Assembly (NCBI RefSeq): GCF_006538345.1
Contig: NZ_BJKL01000004.1
Span: forward strand, 357,344-421,343
Source of the DNA: Alteromonas sp. KUL49
Lineage (GTDB): Bacteria > Pseudomonadota > Gammaproteobacteria > Enterobacterales > Alteromonadaceae
DNA length: 64,000 nt
Direction of reading: 5' to 3'
Positions within the stretch are counted from its first letter, which is position 1. Every line of letters starts with the position of its first letter. A program made the position numbers and the translations under genes. The notes under the pieces are model-generated. The model saw nothing but the letters and a program-made list of their open reading frames with translations, searched no databases and was not told the DNA's origin. Shown piece after piece: positions 61,401 through 64,000 of the stretch.

Positions 61401-61484
61401 ACTAGTGAGCAAACCACACAACTTTTATCAGAGAGTCAGGATAAAGCATCGCAACGTATATACGAAACATCAGCGTGCACGTGA
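58404..61484 (+). CDS. Ammonium transporter-like domain fused to PAS, GGDEF and EAL (c-di-GMP enzyme)
   Basis: Residues 1-375 are a full Amt/Rh domain with about 11 TM helices, keeping both pore histidines (His161 in ATVVHSVGGW, His313 in VVPAHLFAGIWG). A linker helix (376-450), a PAS domain (about 455-570), a GGDEF domain (580-750, intact GGDEF at 665-669) and an EAL domain (760-1010; EAL at 793-795, DDFGTGYSSLNYLKALP) follow. Both c-di-GMP synthesis and hydrolysis signatures look complete. It probably senses ammonium availability and sets c-di-GMP levels, controlling motility or biofilm (inference). No glnK gene is adjacent. Confidence 0.9.
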   Translation: MDSIFLIFCAALVFLMQAGFLCLETGKVRSKNSINVAAKNLSDFILSSIIFWVFGFGIMFGMSNWGYFGSSEFFFGAEQSAPQVSFFLFQMMFCGTTATLVSGAVAERMSYRGYLLTTLVLCALIYPIVGHWSWASLYNNENTGWLESLGFYDFAGATVVHSVGGWVSLAAIMIIGARQGRFSNDVPFPAGSNLPLSALGTLLIWLGWFGFNGGSTLAFNDQVPLILLNTCIAAIFGGLSASAIFYYRNKYIDVGFILNGIIAGLVAVTACANVVTPASAALLGIVAGIIIVLGEQLLIKCKLDDALGVVPAHLFAGIWGTIAVVIFHKEIPLFSQGFWQQLMVQCLGVAVIGMYSFSVSWVLLRFINKHIRLRVNAEQEYLGMNVTEHRATTESLDLLNSMNDQATDANFSERVPEEPYTEIGQIAYQYNRVIDRVQHEMEQRDLALNDFKSSEKRKSAILNSSMDSIVTISLNGQILEFNPAAERTFGCLHSKVRNKSFVELFVQEEDQERVRNSLNNRFAESTGLLINRRNTIQLLRATGDKFPAELTITGTTFGSTISNEFTLHIRDVTRQRRLQEKLRQLAYSDPLTGLYNRTYFLDALKAAIPRLSNQEESVTLFFLDLDRFKKINDTLGHKAGDELLLEVAKRLTNVTRNNDTVGRWGGDEFVIMMTGRHNRNSVAAHATKILQVMRENVTLCGNELRIPTSIGISITTDPEVSPATLIQQADIAMYHAKKAGRDNFKLFTSSMAQQASDSFDAEQSLNQSLKDGQAIVLYYQPKVDSHEQLTGLEALVRLRAANNEIIPPSAFIPLAEESGQIVRLEQLIIQNVFEQIAKWRTSLYSMPRVSINLSGIHLLSDGFLSFIEQQMARYGILGEWIEFEVTESVFLDDIDKCITVLKQLQTLNIAISIDDFGTGYSSLNYLKALPVDVLKIDRAFVNECATVKEDAKICSTIIELAQSLNLRTVAEGVENQAQLEFLSDNGCNEFQGFYFYRPLTSEQTTQLLSESQDKASQRIYETSACT

Positions 61485-61497
61485 TAAAGTGCAAGCT

Positions 61498-62433
61498 CTA
61501 TTCACTATAACTGCGCAACACCTTAACGATATCATCTGCATCAGTTAGACGACGGATATCCGAAAATAGCGTGTCTGCTTCCTGATACTGACGCTTCAAA
61601 TAGCCACACCATTGTTTGATGCGATTGGGGTAGTAGCGCCCTTTGTCTCCGTAGATTTCATAGCCGGAGTAGTCAATAAGGAGTGATGTGAGTTCATTCC
61701 AAGGCATGGGAGCATCGCCATTAAGTATACAGTTGGCCAAGTTCGGCAATGCTAATGCACCACGGCCAATCATGAGGCTCGTCACACCCGAACGCTCCAT
61801 GCACAGCTTGGCGTCTTCTTCACTCCATATTTCGCCGTTAGCGACCAATGGAATATCAGTGTGTTTCTTGATTTTGGCGATCCATTCCCAATATGCAGGG
61901 GGTTTGTACCCTTCTGTTTTAGTTCGCGCGTGAACTACCAGTTCAGAGGCTCCTGCTTCCGTGATAGCACAAGCGTTTTCTATAGCGAGTGATTTATCTT
62001 CATATCCCAAGCGAATCTTTGCCGACACTGGCTGGTCATCAGGTACCGCGTCTCTCACGGCCCGAACGATATCAAACAGGGTTTGCGTGTGTTGTAGTAA
62101 TACCGCCCCACCCTTGCTTTTATTGACTGTTTTGGCTGGGCAACCAAAGTTTAAATCAACACCAGGCGAACCCAATTCAATGGCTGTGAGTGCGTTCTCT
62201 GCAAGCCACTCTGGGTGCTGTCCGAGTAATTGCACTCGCACAGGAACACCGGCTGGCGTTTTACCACCATTGTGTAATTCAGGGCACAAGCGATAGAAGG
62301 TTTTCTTTGGAAGTTTTTGGTCAACAACACGAACAAATTCAGTGACACACTGATCAAATCCACCCACACGAGTCAACATGTCGCGCATTAAGTGATCAAC
62401 AACCCCTTCCATCGGAGCAAGCATTACTTTCAT
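61498..62433 (-). CDS. dusC: tRNA-dihydrouridine(16) synthase
   Basis: This 311-residue FMN enzyme reduces U16 in tRNA. MLAPMEGVVDHLMRDMLTRV, VQLLGQHPEWLAENA, VDLNFGCPAKTVNKSKGGA (catalytic Cys), LVVHARTKTEGYKPPAYWEW, PLVANGEIWS and SLMIGRGALALP are present. The Dus16 type is indicated by the TEFVRVVDQKLPKKTFYRLC N-terminal part and the short C-terminal helical domain. It is convergent with the Amt-GGDEF-EAL gene. Confidence 0.95.
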   Translation of the reverse strand: MKVMLAPMEGVVDHLMRDMLTRVGGFDQCVTEFVRVVDQKLPKKTFYRLCPELHNGGKTPAGVPVRVQLLGQHPEWLAENALTAIELGSPGVDLNFGCPAKTVNKSKGGAVLLQHTQTLFDIVRAVRDAVPDDQPVSAKIRLGYEDKSLAIENACAITEAGASELVVHARTKTEGYKPPAYWEWIAKIKKHTDIPLVANGEIWSEEDAKLCMERSGVTSLMIGRGALALPNLANCILNGDAPMPWNELTSLLIDYSGYEIYGDKGRYYPNRIKQWCGYLKRQYQEADTLFSDIRRLTDADDIVKVLRSYSE

Positions 62434-62524
62434 TAGAGACTACACTGGTAATAAATTTTAGTGGGGAGGTAACCCACTGCTAAGAAAATCGGCGCGGGAT
62501 TTTAGCAAAACAGAGCGTTTAGGG

Positions 62525-62701
62525 CTAATTTTTGTTCGATGTTAGCTTAGTGTTTATAGCTGGCGTAACACGGGCCATTATTGCATCACGTTGAGCGTCG
62601 GAGTACTGTGTCCACGACATGATTTCCTCCCGACTACGAAAGCAGCCTGTACAATTGTCATCTTCATCTAATTTACATTGTGCTAGACAGGGCGAAATCA
62701 T
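62525..62701 (-). CDS. DUF1289-family small Cys-rich protein
   Basis: This 58-residue protein has the DUF1289 pattern: four Cys in MISPCLAQCKLDEDDNCTGC, then FRSREEIMSWTQYSDAQRDA. The Cys set suggests a metal or Fe-S site; the function is unknown. Members commonly lie near other small genes or acetyltransferases. ATG at 62701 follows the stop codon of a 53-residue gene by 6 bases. Confidence 0.85.
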   Translation of the reverse strand: MISPCLAQCKLDEDDNCTGCFRSREEIMSWTQYSDAQRDAIMARVTPAINTKLTSNKN

Positions 62702-62707
62702 AAAGAA

Positions 62708-62869
62708 CTACTCATTAGGTTCAGATACTGAACGTTGATCGTGCCACAAACACACATACACGCCAAATTTATTGTCTAAATACTGCATAAAGTCACTTTC
62801 ACTACCAAATTCACCCGTTACCAATTGCTGGTAATAGCCGTTATAGATGAGTGCAGAAAAATAAAACAT
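62708..62869 (-). CDS. Hypothetical protein (53 residues)
   Basis: ATG at 62869 has an excellent ribosome site (CGGAGGGCCAAGT). The product starts MFYFSALIYNGYYQQLVTGE and contains FGSESDFMQYLDNKFGVYVC; it is rich in Tyr and Phe but has no clear TM helix. An earlier start nine codons upstream would place the ribosome site within the gene. It sits 6 bases before the DUF1289 gene, in the same operon. The family was not recognised. Confidence 0.6.
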   Translation of the reverse strand: MFYFSALIYNGYYQQLVTGEFGSESDFMQYLDNKFGVYVCLWHDQRSVSEPNE

Positions 62870-62944
62870 ACTTGGCCCTCCGTATAGGAAGGCCAATCAT
62901 ACATTTAGACGTCTATACTTTCAAACGTCTACAGCTCTATAACT

Positions 62945-63856
62945 TCAATTTGCTTTGCTGATATAAGCTAGCCCGGCAAGTATTGTTGCCACTTGGGCAT
63001 CGTTACAGTTGTCAGCGGTAGCATTTGCACTGTCTGGATAGACTTCTGTGGTGGTGACATAAAGAGCATTTGTCATTCCAGCACACAGGAAAAGTGATTT
63101 CTTGTCGTAACAAATAACACCATTACTGACCACATCTGCCCCAATAATTTGACCTCGGTCATCAGGCGGCGCGATATGAGTAACTCGCTCTACCGCTTCG
63201 ATCATCGCTTGTTGAAATGCTAACTGAGGGTTTGGTGTGTCAGCTACCAAGTAAAACCCGTCAGGGATGTTCCAGTTGTTCTGTGTTATTCCATCTCGAG
63301 CGGCCAACGCCGGCCTAAACTCAGAATTATCTGTGTCAGTGGTTTCATGAAGATCGATATGCATTACGAATTCAACGTCCAACGACGCAACAAAATCCAT
63401 CACCAAGCGAGATTCAGTAGCGGGAGAATCTGGATAAAAAGAACGGTTGGGATCGATTGCCAATGGGTTCCAACGATTGATGGTTTCGTATCCCCACGGA
63501 CTAACACAGGGGACAACAACAATATTGAATTCACTCGATACGGTGCTCAATTTTTCAAGCACGAATTTTATCGCACCTTGCACACCACTAGTTTCATAAC
63601 CATGAACGCCACCAGTAACCAAAACAGAAGGTTTATTCGTGTCAAATTGTTGAGGTACAACGGCATTTAAAGGGTAACGAGATTCATTGTAAGGCAGTGC
63701 GCCATACTGCTGCAGTTTGTAACCTGCAGGAAGTAACGCCAGCTTGTCGAGCACCTCTTCTTTGTAGCTGCGTTTTATTGATTGGGCGTTACGCCACTGT
63801 AGTTTTTCATCGTCTCCCCAGGGCACGCCTGGAGAACCGATTGGATATGCTTGCAT
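62945..63856 (-). CDS. M14-family metallocarboxypeptidase/deacylase
   Basis: This 303-residue zinc hydrolase has the HxxE ligands in VTGGVHGYETSG, the third ligand His in FVMHIDLHETTD and a likely catalytic Glu in VTTTEVYPD. The subfamily looks like the M14 succinylglutamate desuccinylase/aspartoacylase-like peptidases without a signal peptide. ATG at 63856 with AAGGA upstream is chosen; a longer frame upstream adds 43 residues with a hydrophobic stretch but lacks a ribosome site. The substrate is unknown. It is not closely linked to the small genes downstream. Confidence 0.85.
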   Translation of the reverse strand: MQAYPIGSPGVPWGDDEKLQWRNAQSIKRSYKEEVLDKLALLPAGYKLQQYGALPYNESRYPLNAVVPQQFDTNKPSVLVTGGVHGYETSGVQGAIKFVLEKLSTVSSEFNIVVVPCVSPWGYETINRWNPLAIDPNRSFYPDSPATESRLVMDFVASLDVEFVMHIDLHETTDTDNSEFRPALAARDGITQNNWNIPDGFYLVADTPNPQLAFQQAMIEAVERVTHIAPPDDRGQIIGADVVSNGVICYDKKSLFLCAGMTNALYVTTTEVYPDSANATADNCNDAQVATILAGLAYISKAN

Positions 63857-63970
63857 AAAGAATTCCTTCGAACCAAAAGTAGGAAAATATGCAATAACAA
63901 TAGCAACTAAGCGTTCTTTGGAAAAGCCTGTAGCGATGTAGTGTACGAGGATAGCGCTAAAAGCGAGACG

Positions 63971-64000
63971 AAAAAAAACCAGCATAAAGCTGGCTTTTTT
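63971..64000. terminator. Bidirectional intrinsic terminator at the right edge
   Basis: Eight A's (63971-63978), stem CCAGC (63979-63983)/GCTGG (63989-63993) with loop ATAAA, then six T's (63995-64000). It works best on the minus strand (eight T's), so it probably ends a gene that lies beyond the right edge. The 110 bases between it and the M14 start should hold that gene's promoter. Confidence 0.75.

Noticed and set aside
1..64000. CRISPR arrays, rRNA/tRNA genes, transposases, prophage genes
   Set aside because: Looked for by eye on both strands; no convincing example found. Short RNA genes could be missed without a covariance search.

Overview
The window looks like chromosomal DNA from a marine gammaproteobacterium, most likely Alteromonadales (Alteromonas or a relative). 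The basis is protein character and gene order: dnaK/grpE, a trpE-G-D-CF-B-A operon with a Trp-Trp-Trp leader peptide, scpA-scpB-rluB, recN-bamE, folX-yfcH, a tesA/ybbA divergent pair, a CrbS/CrbR-type pair and a large TonB-dependent receptor. No rRNA, tRNA, CRISPR array, insertion sequence or phage gene was recognised. Base composition by eye is in the mid-40s % GC throughout.

Layout. 1-5.9 kb: dnaK start with a heat-shock promoter, grpE, then a transporter-domain hybrid sensor kinase and its LuxR-type regulator. 6-10.4 kb: secreted CocE/NonD hydrolase and TonB-dependent receptor. 10.7-15 kb: a polyhydroxybutyrate/3-hydroxybutyrate utilisation operon (GntP permease, alpha/beta hydrolase, PHB depolymerase, 3-hydroxybutyrate dehydrogenase). 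15.1 kb: nadK. 16-28.6 kb: an eleven-gene minus-strand operon. 29-38 kb: recN, bamE, tpm, lipoprotein, acetyltransferase, binding protein, rluB-scpB-scpA-yciO-rnmA. 38.2-45.3 kb: attenuator-controlled trp operon. 45.6-64 kb: PepSY/two-component locus, AI-2E transporter, folX-yfcH, EEP lipoprotein, binding protein, RG-rich lipoprotein, ybbAP/tesA, small enzymes, an ammonium-transporter/GGDEF/EAL sensor, dusC, DUF1289 and an M14 peptidase.

The region most worth study is 15974-28579, lying between nadK and recN, which in many gammaproteobacteria are close neighbours. It encodes a Ser/Thr kinase fused to PEGA and FGE-fold domains, two PP2C phosphatases (one membrane-anchored), four FHA domains in four proteins (two of them periplasm-TM-FHA receptors), a MotA/TolQ/ExbB-type channel subunit, a single-TM partner with an Asp in its membrane helix and a DUF2135-like periplasmic domain, an altered M4 metallopeptidase with its FTP propeptide encoded as a separate membrane protein, and a second FGE-fold protein. 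My inference is an envelope-spanning phosphothreonine signalling system coupled to a proton-driven 5:2-type motor. It resembles the PpkA/PppA/Fha module of type VI secretion, but no secretion genes are present.

Caution: several genes carry single-base frame breaks at short homopolymers (crbS-like kinase, MetX-like hydrolase, rnmA, trpE, probably the first gene of the kinase cluster). Their number, and their presence in a housekeeping gene inside an otherwise intact operon, suggest sequence errors at least as much as real pseudogenes.
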